Source: CBDCVA01 sp965222935 [NCBI: Candidatus Latescibacterota bacterium]
GTDB lineage: Bacteria; Latescibacterota; CBDCVA01
DNA length: 64,000 nt
Assembly: GCA_965222935.1 (NCBI GenBank)
Contig: CBDCVA010000002.1
Span: 1,178,001-1,242,000, forward strand
Direction: 5' to 3'
The notes under the pieces are model-generated. The model saw nothing but the letters and a program-made list of their open reading frames with translations. It was not told the DNA's origin and searched no databases. The position numbers and the translations under genes were made by a program. Shown one piece after another: positions 25,444 through 34,661 of this stretch (position 1 is the stretch's first letter; every line of letters begins with the position of its first letter).

Positions 25444-26319
25444 ATGCGTCGGATGGCATTAGTTCGCGTGATGGGCGTTCTGATCTCGGCGGTGCTTCTT
25501 GGCGTGCTCGCGGGTGTCGACCGCACGGATGCCTGGGGTGAGAAGACCCATCGGCTGGTAAACGAGCGTGCGGCGACGGGGCTTGTGGCAGCGCACCCGG
25601 AGGCGTTGGGCTTCTTCGGCGAGCACGCGGCCGCGCTAGGTGAGCTCGCCTCCATGCCCGATGCCGCCAAGCGCGACGACCCCGCCGAGCGCATCCGGCA
25701 CTACCTAGACGTCGACCTCCTCGACGAGCCACCTTTCGCGGAGATTCCGCACGGATGGGACGCGGTCCTGGCCAAGTACGGCGAAGAGACAGCACAGGAT
25801 GCGGGGCGGCTCCCCTGGGCGATCGAGACGTGGGTCTGGCGGCTGGGGGGTGCGATGCGGGCGGGCGACGGCGCTCTGGTCTTGCGTGAGGCAGCTTGGC
25901 TTGGCCACTACGGGGCGGACCTTGCGGTGCCCCTGCACGCGACGGTGAACTATAACGGGCAGTTCACGGGGAACAAGGGCGTGCACAAGCGATTTGAAGT
26001 GGAGATGGTGGAACCACATCTTGACGGGATGCACTTCGACGTGCCGCCACTGGAAGTGATGGTGAGTCCGCTCGATTTCACCTTCGACGAGTTGGGGCGT
26101 AGCTGGATGCACGTTGGGGCAATCATGGACGCCGACACGGCGGCCTCGGATGCTGATCCCGAGTACGGCGATGCGTACTACACCGCCATGTGGGAGTGGA
26201 CGGGAGATATGGCGAGGGAACGAATCGAGCGGGCGATCTGGGTAGTAGGGAGCCTGTGGCTTACCGCGTGGCACGTCGCGGGGAAGCCTAGCCTCCAAGA
26301 CCTGTGGACGACGCCATGA
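25444..26319 (+). CDS. Secreted zinc-dependent phospholipase C / S1-P1 nuclease-like protein
   Basis: 291 residues from ATG at 25444 with GGAGGGGG upstream. A signal peptide (MRRMALVRVMGVLISAVLLG and on) ends at about A30, leaving W31 as the new N terminus. In this superfamily the mature N-terminal Trp and following His (WGEKTHRLVNERA) bind zinc. Further ligands appear in WLGHYGADLAVPLHATVNYN, the H-Y-x-x-D-x-x-x-P-x-H pattern. The enzyme would cleave phosphodiester bonds in phospholipids or nucleic acids outside the cytoplasm. It overlaps hisS by ATGA, though the functions seem unrelated. Confidence 0.82.
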   Translation: MRRMALVRVMGVLISAVLLGVLAGVDRTDAWGEKTHRLVNERAATGLVAAHPEALGFFGEHAAALGELASMPDAAKRDDPAERIRHYLDVDLLDEPPFAEIPHGWDAVLAKYGEETAQDAGRLPWAIETWVWRLGGAMRAGDGALVLREAAWLGHYGADLAVPLHATVNYNGQFTGNKGVHKRFEVEMVEPHLDGMHFDVPPLEVMVSPLDFTFDELGRSWMHVGAIMDADTAASDADPEYGDAYYTAMWEWTGDMARERIERAIWVVGSLWLTAWHVAGKPSLQDLWTTP

Positions 26320-27647
26320 GATTCCAGCGGCCACGCGGGACACAGGACCACATTGGACCGGAATCGGCTGCACGCGAACGGCTGAGGGCGAAATTCCGCG
26401 AGCTCTGTGCACTCTATGGTTACGCCAAGATTGAGACGCCGGTCTTCGAGGCGACGGCCCTGTTCGAGCGCTCCGTCGGCCAGGAGACGGACATCGTCTC
26501 GAAGGAGATGTACACCTTCGACGATGGCGGGGGGCGCATGGTCAGCCTGCGGCCGGAGGGCACTGCGACCGCGGTGCGCGCGTACCTGGAAAACGGACTG
26601 CAGGGGCGCGGTGCGGTGACCAAGCTCGCCTATTCGGGGACCTTCTATCGCAGAGAAGCCCCACAGAGGGGGCGCTATCGGGAGTTCGAACAGGTTGGGG
26701 TCGAGTGCCTGGGCGCGCAGGGGCCCGAGGCGGACGTGGAGGTCATCGCGCTTTTGATGCGCTTCCTTCGTGAGGCCCTACGAGGGGTTCAGGACGTGGC
26801 GGGCTCCCGCGATGTGACGCTGCGGCTGGGGAGCCTGGGGGATGATGCGTGCAGGCCGCAGTACCTCCGGACGCTGCGTGATGCGCTGGCACCGCATACC
26901 GACGAGATCTGCAAGGATTGCCGTAAGCGACTTGAGACCAACCCGATGCGTCTGTTCGACTGCAAGAAAAACGGATGCCGAGCGATTCTGGCTGATGCGC
27001 CGAAGATGCTCGACCACCTCTGCGATGCGTGCGGAGTGCACTGGAATACGTTGCGCCGGGGCCTGGACCGACTCGGGATCGCGTATGAGGTGGACCCGGG
27101 CTTGGCGCGGGGACTGGACTACTACACGCGGACGGTCTTCGAGGTCACATCACCCGGGCTGGGGGCGCAGGACGCGGTCGGCGGCGGGGGACGGTATGAC
27201 GGCCTCGTTGAGCTTCTCGGAGGACCGCCTACGCCTGCGACGGGCTTCGCATCGGGTGTTGATCGCATCCTGCTCGCGGCGGAGGCGGAAGGGGCGGCCC
27301 TTGGAGGGGTTCAGGAACCGCTAGTTTACGTTGCGGCGTTGGACGTCGCGGGGCGGGAAAGAATGTCCGAGCTTCTTGAGCGGCTGCGGGATATGGGTCT
27401 CGCCGCCGTAGGGGATCTGGCGGGGCGGAGCCTCAAGGCGCAGATGCGGGCCGCGAACCGCGAGAGCGCCCAGTTCGCCGTGATCCTTGGCGGGGAGGAA
27501 CTGGAACGCGGGCACTGTGTCGTCAGAACCATGGCCGACGGGATGCAGCGGGAGGCGGCGCTGGAATCGGTGGTGCAGGAAATCGCAGCGGAGCATCGGA
27601 GGCAACCGGAACCTGCGGTGGAACTGGCGTCGGAAACCGATGGCTGA
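26316..27647 (+). CDS. hisS: Histidyl-tRNA synthetase
   Basis: 443 residues. The ATG at 26316 overlaps the previous stop (ATGA); a GTG at 26304 would add four residues. Motif 2 is seen in KLAYSGTFYRREAPQRGRYR and EFEQVGVECLG. HisRS-specific motifs follow: GLARGLDYYTRTVFEV (HisA) and a C-terminal anticodon domain. RPEGTATAVRAYLE is also typical. It charges tRNA-His. It overlaps aspS by 8 bp (ATGGCTGA); hisS-aspS is a widespread bacterial gene pair. Confidence 0.95.
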   Translation: MRFQRPRGTQDHIGPESAARERLRAKFRELCALYGYAKIETPVFEATALFERSVGQETDIVSKEMYTFDDGGGRMVSLRPEGTATAVRAYLENGLQGRGAVTKLAYSGTFYRREAPQRGRYREFEQVGVECLGAQGPEADVEVIALLMRFLREALRGVQDVAGSRDVTLRLGSLGDDACRPQYLRTLRDALAPHTDEICKDCRKRLETNPMRLFDCKKNGCRAILADAPKMLDHLCDACGVHWNTLRRGLDRLGIAYEVDPGLARGLDYYTRTVFEVTSPGLGAQDAVGGGGRYDGLVELLGGPPTPATGFASGVDRILLAAEAEGAALGGVQEPLVYVAALDVAGRERMSELLERLRDMGLAAVGDLAGRSLKAQMRAANRESAQFAVILGGEELERGHCVVRTMADGMQREAALESVVQEIAAEHRRQPEPAVELASETDG

Positions 27648-29448
27648 GAGCGCGGGCGGACTGGAGCGGACGCACTCGTGCGGGGAGTTGGACCGCGAGG
27701 CGATCGGGCAGGATGTGATCCTGGCGGGCTGGGTGGCGCGGCGGCGGGACCACGGGGGTGTGATCTTCGCGGACCTACGCGACCGAGATGGGGTCACCCA
27801 AGTGGTCTTCAAGCCGGAGGTGGACGCCCAGGTGCACGCCAAGGCCGAGGCTATTCGGCCGGAATACGTCATCGCGGTGCGCGGCGTGGTCGAGGTTCGG
27901 CCTGAGGGGATGGCGAATCCGAAGCTCCCCACAGGCGAGATCGAAGTCCTGTCGCACCAGCTTCACGTACTCAACGGGGCGAGGACGCCGCCCTTCCCGA
28001 TCGAAGACGACATCGACGTAAACGAGGAGTTACGGCTGCGCTACCGCTACATCGATCTCAGGCGGCCAAAGATGCAGCGCAACCTGCGCACCCGCCACGC
28101 GGCCTACCGCGCGACGCGCGCCTGCCTGGACGGCGAGGGCTTCATCGAAGTAGAGACGCCTTTTCTTATCAAGAGCACCCCCGAGGGCGCGCGGGATTAC
28201 CTGGTGCCCTCGCGAGTCCAACCGGGGAAATTCTACGCGCTGCCGCAGTCGCCGCAGCAGTACAAACAGCTTTTGATGATGGGCGGGCTCGACCGCTATT
28301 ACCAGATCGTCAAATGCTTCCGCGACGAGGATCTGCGCGCGGATCGTCAGCCGGAGTTCACGCAGATCGACGTGGAGATGGCGTTCGTCGGGGATGACGA
28401 CGTCATGGCGATGGCTGAAGGTGTGATGGCAGCGATCTGGCGCGACGTGCTGGGCGAGTCGGTCGTTGATTCCTTCCCGCGACTGACCTACCAAGAGGCG
28501 ATGGCGCTCTACGGCACGGACAAGCCCGATTTGCGCTACGGTCTGGAACAGACCGATCTGAGCGAGCCTTTACGGGAGAGCGGCTTCCGCGTTTTCCGCG
28601 ATGCGCTGGCCGACGGTGGGGTGGTCAAAGGCATCCGTGTACGTGGCGGAGGATCGCTCAGCCGCAGCCAGATCGATGCGCTCGTCGCGCTCTCGCAGCG
28701 GCAGGGCCTGGGGGGGCTGGTGTGGATGCGCGTCGAGGCGGATGGAGGGATGGCTTCCCCAGTGGCGCGCTTTCTCAGCGAGGCGGAGCTGGACGCGGTC
28801 CGAGGGGGGCTCGGGGCCAAGCCCGGAGATCTCTTGCTGATGGCGGCGGGGCCCGCGACGAGGGTGGAACCGGCTCTGGGCACGCTTAGGCTGCACCTGG
28901 TGGAGCGGCTGGAGCTTGTGCCCGAATGGGCGTGGGCGTTCTGCTGGGTGACAGCGTTTCCGCTGCTGGAGTACAGCACCGAGGAGAAGCGACACGTCGC
29001 CGTTCACCATCCCTTCACAGCGCCTCTGCCCGAGGACGTGCCGCTACTGGCATCGGCGCCGGAGCGGGCGCGGTCTCAGCAGTATGACCTGGTGCTCAAC
29101 GGGCGCGAGATCGCGACCGGGAGCATCCGCATCCACGATCGCGCGCTCCAGAAACGGATATTTGAGTTACTGGATATGCCATCCGATGAGGCGCAGGAAC
29201 GCTTCGGGCATCTTCTGGAGGCGCTGGAGTACGGCGCGCCGCCGCACGGAGGGATCGCCTTCGGGTTCGACAGAATCGTGGCGCTTCTGTGCGGGGAGAC
29301 GTTCATACGGGACGTGATCGCTTTCCCCAAGACCAACCAGGCGATCTCGCTCGTGGATGGTGCGCCGACGGAGGTGGACGCGACGCAACTCGCTGAGTTG
29401 GGGCTAGCAGTGAAGACCGAGCGGTTAACGGAGCGGGCTAGGGCTTGA
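27640..29448 (+). CDS. aspS: Aspartyl-tRNA synthetase (bacterial D-type)
   Basis: 602 residues, full length with the bacterial GAD insertion. The OB-fold anticodon domain (GWVARRRDHGGVIFADLRDR) comes first. Class II motif 1 lies in GFIEVETPFLIKSTPEGARD, motif 2 in YYQIVKCFRDEDLRADRQPE, and motif 3 in GGIAFGFDRIVALLCG. LPQSPQQYKQLLMMGGLDRY binds aspartyl-adenylate. It charges tRNA-Asp, and may charge tRNA-Asn too if the genome lacks AsnRS, which cannot be told here. The 3' end overlaps a TTGACA promoter box for the following lipoprotein gene. Confidence 0.95.
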   Translation: MAESAGGLERTHSCGELDREAIGQDVILAGWVARRRDHGGVIFADLRDRDGVTQVVFKPEVDAQVHAKAEAIRPEYVIAVRGVVEVRPEGMANPKLPTGEIEVLSHQLHVLNGARTPPFPIEDDIDVNEELRLRYRYIDLRRPKMQRNLRTRHAAYRATRACLDGEGFIEVETPFLIKSTPEGARDYLVPSRVQPGKFYALPQSPQQYKQLLMMGGLDRYYQIVKCFRDEDLRADRQPEFTQIDVEMAFVGDDDVMAMAEGVMAAIWRDVLGESVVDSFPRLTYQEAMALYGTDKPDLRYGLEQTDLSEPLRESGFRVFRDALADGGVVKGIRVRGGGSLSRSQIDALVALSQRQGLGGLVWMRVEADGGMASPVARFLSEAELDAVRGGLGAKPGDLLLMAAGPATRVEPALGTLRLHLVERLELVPEWAWAFCWVTAFPLLEYSTEEKRHVAVHHPFTAPLPEDVPLLASAPERARSQQYDLVLNGREIATGSIRIHDRALQKRIFELLDMPSDEAQERFGHLLEALEYGAPPHGGIAFGFDRIVALLCGETFIRDVIAFPKTNQAISLVDGAPTEVDATQLAELGLAVKTERLTERARA

Positions 29449-29474
29449 CAAGGCGCTAGAGTCGTGAGTATTTT
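29445..29474 (+). promoter_or_regulatory. Sigma-70-type promoter ahead of the lipoprotein/LysM genes
   Basis: TTGACA (29445-29450, overlapping the aspS stop), an 18-bp spacer and TATTTT (29469-29474). It sits in a GGGCTTGACA context also seen at the promoter near 41,270 (minus strand). The next gene starts at 29532. Confidence 0.5.
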
Positions 29475-29531
29475 GCGCTCCGAGCCTATATCGACTCACT
29501 GATGGAAAGGTCCGCCATGAGGGAGGCACAC

Positions 29532-29810
29532 ATGACCTGGATGAACAAACGCTGGGCCCGCTTTGGATCGGGTCTAGGCGCAGCGGCGCTGGCGGTGACG
29601 CTGGGCGCATCGGGGTGCACCAAGCACGCCTCGCAGGAGGATTTGCAGCAGCTCGAAGAGGCTCGGCGCGCCGCGGAATCGGCCGAGGAAGCGGTGGAGG
29701 CGAAGCGCCAGGAGAAGCAACAGCCTGAGGCGGAGCTGAACGAGGTGCGCGCGAGGTTAGAGAAGGCTGAGGCGGACCGGGACATGGTCAAGATGAAGAC
29801 CGGGATGTAG
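29532..29810 (+). CDS. Small coiled-coil lipoprotein
   Basis: 92 residues from ATG at 29532, chosen for the GGGAGG just upstream. A short lipoprotein signal ends in the lipobox TLGASGC, with C29 as the lipidated residue. The mature part is nearly all charged helix rich in Glu, Ala, Arg and Lys with heptad character (EEARRAAESAEEAVEAKRQE), typical of a coiled-coil envelope lipoprotein. I do not recognise a family; general likeness to Lpp/OmpA-associated coiled-coil lipoproteins is shape only. The LysM protein gene follows by 17 bp and also has a coiled coil, so the two may work together at the cell wall. Confidence 0.7.
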   Translation: MTWMNKRWARFGSGLGAAALAVTLGASGCTKHASQEDLQQLEEARRAAESAEEAVEAKRQEKQQPEAELNEVRARLEKAEADRDMVKMKTGM

Positions 29811-29827
29811 GAAAGCGAGGTGGCGGC

Positions 29828-30697
29828 ATGATTCCACGAAAGAACGGGACAATGAAGGGATCAGCGATCGCAGTCATCGCGATCCTAACCCTGGGGATGT
29901 CCGTATGGCCTTCGGGTGTGGCGGCTGAGGAGAAAATGACGTACGAGGAGTTTCAGTTGCAACTGGGGGCGTATCAGGCTCGGGAGCAGGCGGCGGCGGC
30001 ACAACTGGCGCAACTGAATGAGGAGATCGCCGGGCTGCTCGGTGAGATCGAGGCGACCAAGGCACAGATCGAAGTGACCCGGAACGAGATGTTCATGTAT
30101 GCTGGGACGGACGAAGCCGGTTTCCAGGCTTACTTGATGGAGATCGAGGCGCTCAGCAACGATGCCCGGGGGCTAGCGGCCCTGTCGGTCAAGGAGCTCT
30201 GGAAGCGGCGCGAGGAGGTGGAGCGTCTCGCGGGGCGGCTCGAAGAACTACAAGCCAGCCCTATTGGCTTCATCCCGGAGGCGGCGACCAAGCTCGAAGC
30301 GTTGGCCGGGATGGTGCAACGGGTGCAGGAGAACCTACCCAGTGTGTTCGTGGACAGTTACAGCGTGGTCCGCGGCGACTATTTGTGGAAGATCGCCAAG
30401 AAGGAAGACATTTACAACGACCCGTACATGTGGCCGCGCATATTCGTCTCCAATCGTGACCAGATCAAGCACCCGGACCTGATCTATCTTAAACAAGTGC
30501 TTGACATCCCTCAAGGTGTGGAGCGCAACCAGCATCTGGTCCAGGACGGCGAGTCGCTGGCGATGATCGCCGGCTATGCCAGCGTCTACGGAAGCCCCAT
30601 CGGGTGGGTTCGCATCTACGAGGCCAACCGAGACCAGATCCTCGATTCCAATCGCATCTACCCCGCACAGGTTCTCATGATTCCTCCTGGCAATTAG
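29828..30697 (+). CDS. Exported coiled-coil protein with two LysM-type domains
   Basis: 289 residues. A signal peptide (~1-33, ending VAA) precedes a long helical coiled-coil (~40-165; QAREQAAAAQLAQLNEEIAG). A first LysM-like domain reads YSVVRGDYLWKIAKKEDIYN (~178-229), and a second reads HLVQDGESLAMIAGYASVYG (~235-288). LysM binds GlcNAc in peptidoglycan. The protein would sit in the periplasm on the wall. The second repeat has an insertion compared with standard LysM. It follows the lipoprotein closely and probably shares its transcript. Confidence 0.85.
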   Translation: MIPRKNGTMKGSAIAVIAILTLGMSVWPSGVAAEEKMTYEEFQLQLGAYQAREQAAAAQLAQLNEEIAGLLGEIEATKAQIEVTRNEMFMYAGTDEAGFQAYLMEIEALSNDARGLAALSVKELWKRREEVERLAGRLEELQASPIGFIPEAATKLEALAGMVQRVQENLPSVFVDSYSVVRGDYLWKIAKKEDIYNDPYMWPRIFVSNRDQIKHPDLIYLKQVLDIPQGVERNQHLVQDGESLAMIAGYASVYGSPIGWVRIYEANRDQILDSNRIYPAQVLMIPPGN

Positions 30698-30856
30698 CGG
30701 CTGGTTCTAGCGCTGGATCCGCCCGAACGCATGGGGGGTGAGTCCGAAGCCTGGTGAGCGCGCTTGAGGAAGGCGAGTTATCCCGCGTGGGTGCTTTAGT
30801 GTCTGCGCCCGCGTTTCCCCGCTCTGTGTGCCCCGTCGTGCCGGCCGTCTTGGGGC

Positions 30857-31906
30857 TTGTGCCCCGAAGTAACCCCCTATCCTTTGACGCCGTCTGAGAA
30901 GAAGGGGGGAGCGTCCACGGCACGTTACTCACAACGCATTGCTCTTCGCGATATTGATCCTCTGAGCCTGTTCGGCCAGTGGGATCGGCATCTCTCACAG
31001 CTTGAGAAGGAGTACGGCGTGCGGCTGACCGCGCGCGGCGGCGATGTAGTCGTCTTGGGCCAGAAAGAACGCGTCAAGCGAGCGGCGGCAGCGCTGAACC
31101 GGCTTGCGGCGGCCGTGGAGCGGGGCGATGACGAGGTGGTCCGGGAATGGGCGGCCTCCGGTGAAGAGCCGCGTCCAGATCTGCCCGAAGGGGCGAGGGC
31201 CATCGTCGTCGGGGCGAAGCGTACGGTGTACCCGAAGGGCGAGGGCCAGATGGCCTACGTTCAGGCCATCGAAGCGCACGACCTAGTGATCGGGATCGGG
31301 CCCGCGGGGACGGGCAAGACCTTTCTAGCGGTGGCAATGGCTGTTCGGGCACTCCTAGAGAAGCGCGCATCGCGGATCATCCTAGCGCGTCCCGCGGTCG
31401 AGGCCGGGGAGAGCCTTGGATTTTTGCCCGGTGACCTTCAGGAGAAGGTGGACCCCTACCTGCGCCCGCTTTACGATGCACTCTTCACACTTCTTGGACC
31501 GGACCGCATCACGAAGTATCTGACAACGAAAGTGGTGGAGGTCGTCCCACTGGCGTTCATGCGTGGGCGGACGCTCTCGGATGCGGTAGCAATCCTGGAC
31601 GAGGCCCAGAATGCGACGCCGATGCAGATGAAGATGTTTCTGACCCGGCTTGGTATAGGGTCGAAGGCCATCGTTACAGGCGACATCACACAAGTGGACC
31701 TGCCGGCGGGGCAGCCTTCGGGGTTGGTCCAGGTCCAGGAGATCCTCTCGGGCCTGGACGATGTCTCTTTCATCTACCTCACTGAGCGCGACGTCGTCCG
31801 CCACCATCTTGTGCAGCGGGTGATCGAGGCTTACGACGCGTACGACCGGTCGGGGAACAACGGCCAGCAGCCCGCGACGCCCGTCGCGCCGGATCTGGCT
31901 GAGTAG
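30857..31906 (+). CDS. phoH: PhoH-family ATPase (YbeZ-like)
   Basis: 349 residues if read from the GTG at 30857. An N-terminal KH-like part (IDPLSLFGQWDRHLSQLEKE) precedes the P-loop domain with Walker A GPAGTGKTF and Walker B AILDEAQNATPMQMKMFLTR. GESLGFLPGDLQEKVDPYLR is the family hallmark. PhoH/YbeZ partners with the endonuclease YbeY in rRNA maturation and ribosome quality control; ybeY lies two genes downstream. Start is uncertain: conserved-looking sequence begins only at residue 21, right after a strong GGGGGGAG site and an ACG codon at 30917. Confidence 0.93.
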   Translation: MCPEVTPYPLTPSEKKGGASTARYSQRIALRDIDPLSLFGQWDRHLSQLEKEYGVRLTARGGDVVVLGQKERVKRAAAALNRLAAAVERGDDEVVREWAASGEEPRPDLPEGARAIVVGAKRTVYPKGEGQMAYVQAIEAHDLVIGIGPAGTGKTFLAVAMAVRALLEKRASRIILARPAVEAGESLGFLPGDLQEKVDPYLRPLYDALFTLLGPDRITKYLTTKVVEVVPLAFMRGRTLSDAVAILDEAQNATPMQMKMFLTRLGIGSKAIVTGDITQVDLPAGQPSGLVQVQEILSGLDDVSFIYLTERDVVRHHLVQRVIEAYDAYDRSGNNGQQPATPVAPDLAE

Positions 31907-31926
31907 CCCCTCCACCGGAGCGGCCA

Positions 31927-34227
31927 ATGAACCTCCGACGGCGAGCCCCCCCTCCATTCGATAGTCAGCCCCACGGCGGCATACGCCCAAATTGGTGGCA
32001 GCTTCGCGTGGGATCGGTTGTCGTGCGGGTCCTTTTGGGCGCGGCGAGCTTGGGGGCGTTGACTTGGGCCTTCCCGACTATCCGGACGCTGGAATTCAGC
32101 GACCTGAAGGAGGGCATGATCGCCGACCTCGAGATCATCACGCCCTTTGACTTCCACGTGGAAAAAAGGCCCGAGGCGCTGGCTTGGGAACGGGAAAACC
32201 GGCGGGGGGAGATCCTGCCCGTGGTTCGCTACGACCCCAGCTTGGTCGAACGTAAGCTCGTAGCACTGGACAGCCTTCTGATGGCGGTGTCTCACCTCAA
32301 CGGGAGCGACCTGGCCGACTCACTGCGCGTGCTGGCGCTCAAGGCTCAGGAGCCGCAGCTTCTGAGGGCAACCGCTAAATTTCTTCTCGATCTGGAGCGT
32401 CAGAAGACGCGATCGCGGAGGGCACGACAGCCCTTGGACCGCTTTGTGGCGGACGTGCAGGGGCTGCTTGTCGAGGCCTACACCCAGGGGGTGATCGCCG
32501 ATCGTGGGGCGGTTGCGGTCGAGACGCCGGGGCCGGTGACGGTCCTGATCCCCGGGCAAAGCACACAAACCATTCCACTGGAACAGATTCAGGACCTGGA
32601 CGACGTCATCACGGGCTTGCCGGTCAAGGCGCGGGTGCGACTTGGGATGGGCGAAGGGGAAGCGTCCGCATCTTTGCTAACGACTGTGAACCTAACGGGG
32701 GCGTTCCTGGAGCCGAATTACACCTACGATCCCGTTGACACAGAGCGAAGGCGTAAGGCGGCCGAAGATAAGGTGCCGATCTACAAACGGCTGATCCTGA
32801 AAGACGAGCGTGTTGTGGACGCGAACGAGAAGATCACGCCGGAAGTGATGGATGCGCTCAGCTCCCTGTCGAAGGAGAAGAGGGAGCGCGAATTCGGTGA
32901 GAGCGCTTGGCGGGAGAGGCTTTTCACGCTCGGGCGAGTGGCGGTTGTCGCAGCCGTCGTGAGTGTCTTCGTGATCTTTTTGATCCTCTTCCGGCCCGCG
33001 ATCGCCGGTCACGGGCCCCACCTGTTCCTGTTCGCACTTGTGATCGTCGTGCCAGCGTGCCTGACGCCCTTTATGGCAGACCACTTCAGCAAGTTCCTCG
33101 TTCCCATCGCGCTGACCTCCATCCTGGTGACCGTGCTGTTCGACGCCGAGGTAGGCATCGCGGCGACCTTGACGCTGGCGCTGCTGGTCGGGAGTCTGGT
33201 GGGCTTTGATTTCCAGCTCACCTTCGTCGCCTTTATCTCCGGAGCCGTCGCAGCTTTTACCGTCCGCCGCGTGCGCGTGCGTCAGCAGTTCTATTTGGCG
33301 ATCTTCCTCGTTCCCTTGGCTTACGGCGTGGCGATTACGGCGACAGATCTGTTGCGGGTGGTCCCATGGCAGGAGACGCTGAGGTCTGCGGCTTACGGCG
33401 CGCTCGGGGGGTTCTTGTGTCCGATTTTGGCGATGGGGTTCTTGCCCATCTTCGAATCGATCTTCAACATTACGACAGACATCACGCTCCTAGAGCTTTC
33501 CGACCTCAACCGGCCGCTCTTGCGAGACCTGGCCGTCCGCGCGCCGGGGACGTACAGCCACAGCGTAATGGTGGCCAACCTAGCGGAGACAGCGGCGGAG
33601 AAGATCGGAGCGAATCCGCTCCTGGTGCGGGTGGGTGCTTACTACCACGACATCGGAAAGATGGCCAAGCCCGAGTACTTCGTGGAGAATCAGCAGGGTG
33701 CCCCCAACCCCCACGACCGCCTGGCACCCTCGATGTCGGTCTTGATCATCACCTCCCACGTGCGGGAAGGTATCGAGATCGCACGGGAGCATGGGCTGCC
33801 GCGATCGATCATCGATATGATCCCCCAGCACCACGGGACGCAAGTGATCGAGCCGTTCTACAACAAGGCAGTCGAAAACCAGGAATCGGAAGGGACGGTT
33901 CGTGAGAGTGACTTCCGCTACCCTGGGCCCAGGCCTCAGACGAAGGAGGCGGGAATTCTGATGCTGGCGGACGGCGTCGAGAGCGCCTCGCGCACGATCA
34001 GGGAGCCGACGCCGGGACGGCTGCAGGATCTGATCCAAAGGATCATCCAGGGACGCTATGCAGCCCACGAGTTCGATGAGTGCGATCTGACGCTCAAGGA
34101 CCTGGCAGGCATCGGGGAGGCTTTTCTTCCGGTGCTGGTAGGCCATCTGCACGGTCGAACCGAGTACCCCTGGCAGACGCTCGAGCGACACCACCGACGG
34201 GAGAGGGTCGGCGTCGATGTCAGTTGA
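31927..34227 (+). CDS. pgpH: 7TM-HD domain protein, PgpH-like c-di-AMP phosphodiesterase
   Basis: 766 residues. An N-terminal membrane segment and extracellular 7TMR-HDED-like domain (~60-330) precede about seven membrane helices (~335-510; VAVVAAVVSVFVIFLILFRP). A cytosolic HD domain follows, with GTYSHSVMVANLAETAAEKI, then YYHDIGKMAKPEYF (HDIGK) and IIDMIPQHHGT. This is the layout of PgpH, which hydrolyses c-di-AMP. The gene lies between phoH and ybeY, a very common order, and overlaps ybeY by 11 bp. No c-di-AMP cyclase is in the window. Confidence 0.92.
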   Translation: MNLRRRAPPPFDSQPHGGIRPNWWQLRVGSVVVRVLLGAASLGALTWAFPTIRTLEFSDLKEGMIADLEIITPFDFHVEKRPEALAWERENRRGEILPVVRYDPSLVERKLVALDSLLMAVSHLNGSDLADSLRVLALKAQEPQLLRATAKFLLDLERQKTRSRRARQPLDRFVADVQGLLVEAYTQGVIADRGAVAVETPGPVTVLIPGQSTQTIPLEQIQDLDDVITGLPVKARVRLGMGEGEASASLLTTVNLTGAFLEPNYTYDPVDTERRRKAAEDKVPIYKRLILKDERVVDANEKITPEVMDALSSLSKEKREREFGESAWRERLFTLGRVAVVAAVVSVFVIFLILFRPAIAGHGPHLFLFALVIVVPACLTPFMADHFSKFLVPIALTSILVTVLFDAEVGIAATLTLALLVGSLVGFDFQLTFVAFISGAVAAFTVRRVRVRQQFYLAIFLVPLAYGVAITATDLLRVVPWQETLRSAAYGALGGFLCPILAMGFLPIFESIFNITTDITLLELSDLNRPLLRDLAVRAPGTYSHSVMVANLAETAAEKIGANPLLVRVGAYYHDIGKMAKPEYFVENQQGAPNPHDRLAPSMSVLIITSHVREGIEIAREHGLPRSIIDMIPQHHGTQVIEPFYNKAVENQESEGTVRESDFRYPGPRPQTKEAGILMLADGVESASRTIREPTPGRLQDLIQRIIQGRYAAHEFDECDLTLKDLAGIGEAFLPVLVGHLHGRTEYPWQTLERHHRRERVGVDVS

Positions 34228-34654
34228 GGATCCCGGAAATGTGCTGGGCCTCGAAGGGGTCCGGGCGCTTGAGGAACAGATCACGGGGCTATCGGTGCTC
34301 GTCGAGGCGGGTGAGGCAGAATGTGATGTGATCCTGACGACGGACGTCCGGCTGCGGGAGCTCAACCGGGTGTACCGTAACGTGGATGCGCCTACGGACG
34401 TGTTGGCTTTCTCGCTCGAGCTGGGCTTCGCCCACGAGGGCAGAAGTCTGGGCGAGGTTTATGTGTCGGTGGACCGGGCGCGCATTCAGGCGGGCGAGCG
34501 CGGGTGCGAGGTCTCTGAGGAGATAGCCCATCTTGCGTTACACGGGTTTTTGCACCTTCTGGGCTACGACCACCCAGGTGAGACAGATCTGGGGGTAATG
34601 GAGGCGCTAGTGGCGCGCGTTCTGAGCCCAGGTGCTCCACAGGCCGAGAGGTGA
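34217..34654 (+). CDS. ybeY: Endoribonuclease YbeY
   Basis: 145 residues. The zinc-binding signature H-G-x-L-H-L-x-G-Y-D-H appears as LHGFLHLLGYDHPGE near the end. NVDAPTDVLAFSLE and LGEVYVSVDRARIQA are family motifs. YbeY acts in 16S rRNA 3'-end processing and 70S quality control, with PhoH/YbeZ as partner. The ATG lies inside the pgpH end (11-bp overlap). Confidence 0.95.
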   Translation: MSVEDPGNVLGLEGVRALEEQITGLSVLVEAGEAECDVILTTDVRLRELNRVYRNVDAPTDVLAFSLELGFAHEGRSLGEVYVSVDRARIQAGERGCEVSEEIAHLALHGFLHLLGYDHPGETDLGVMEALVARVLSPGAPQAER

Positions 34655-34661
34655 GATCGGT

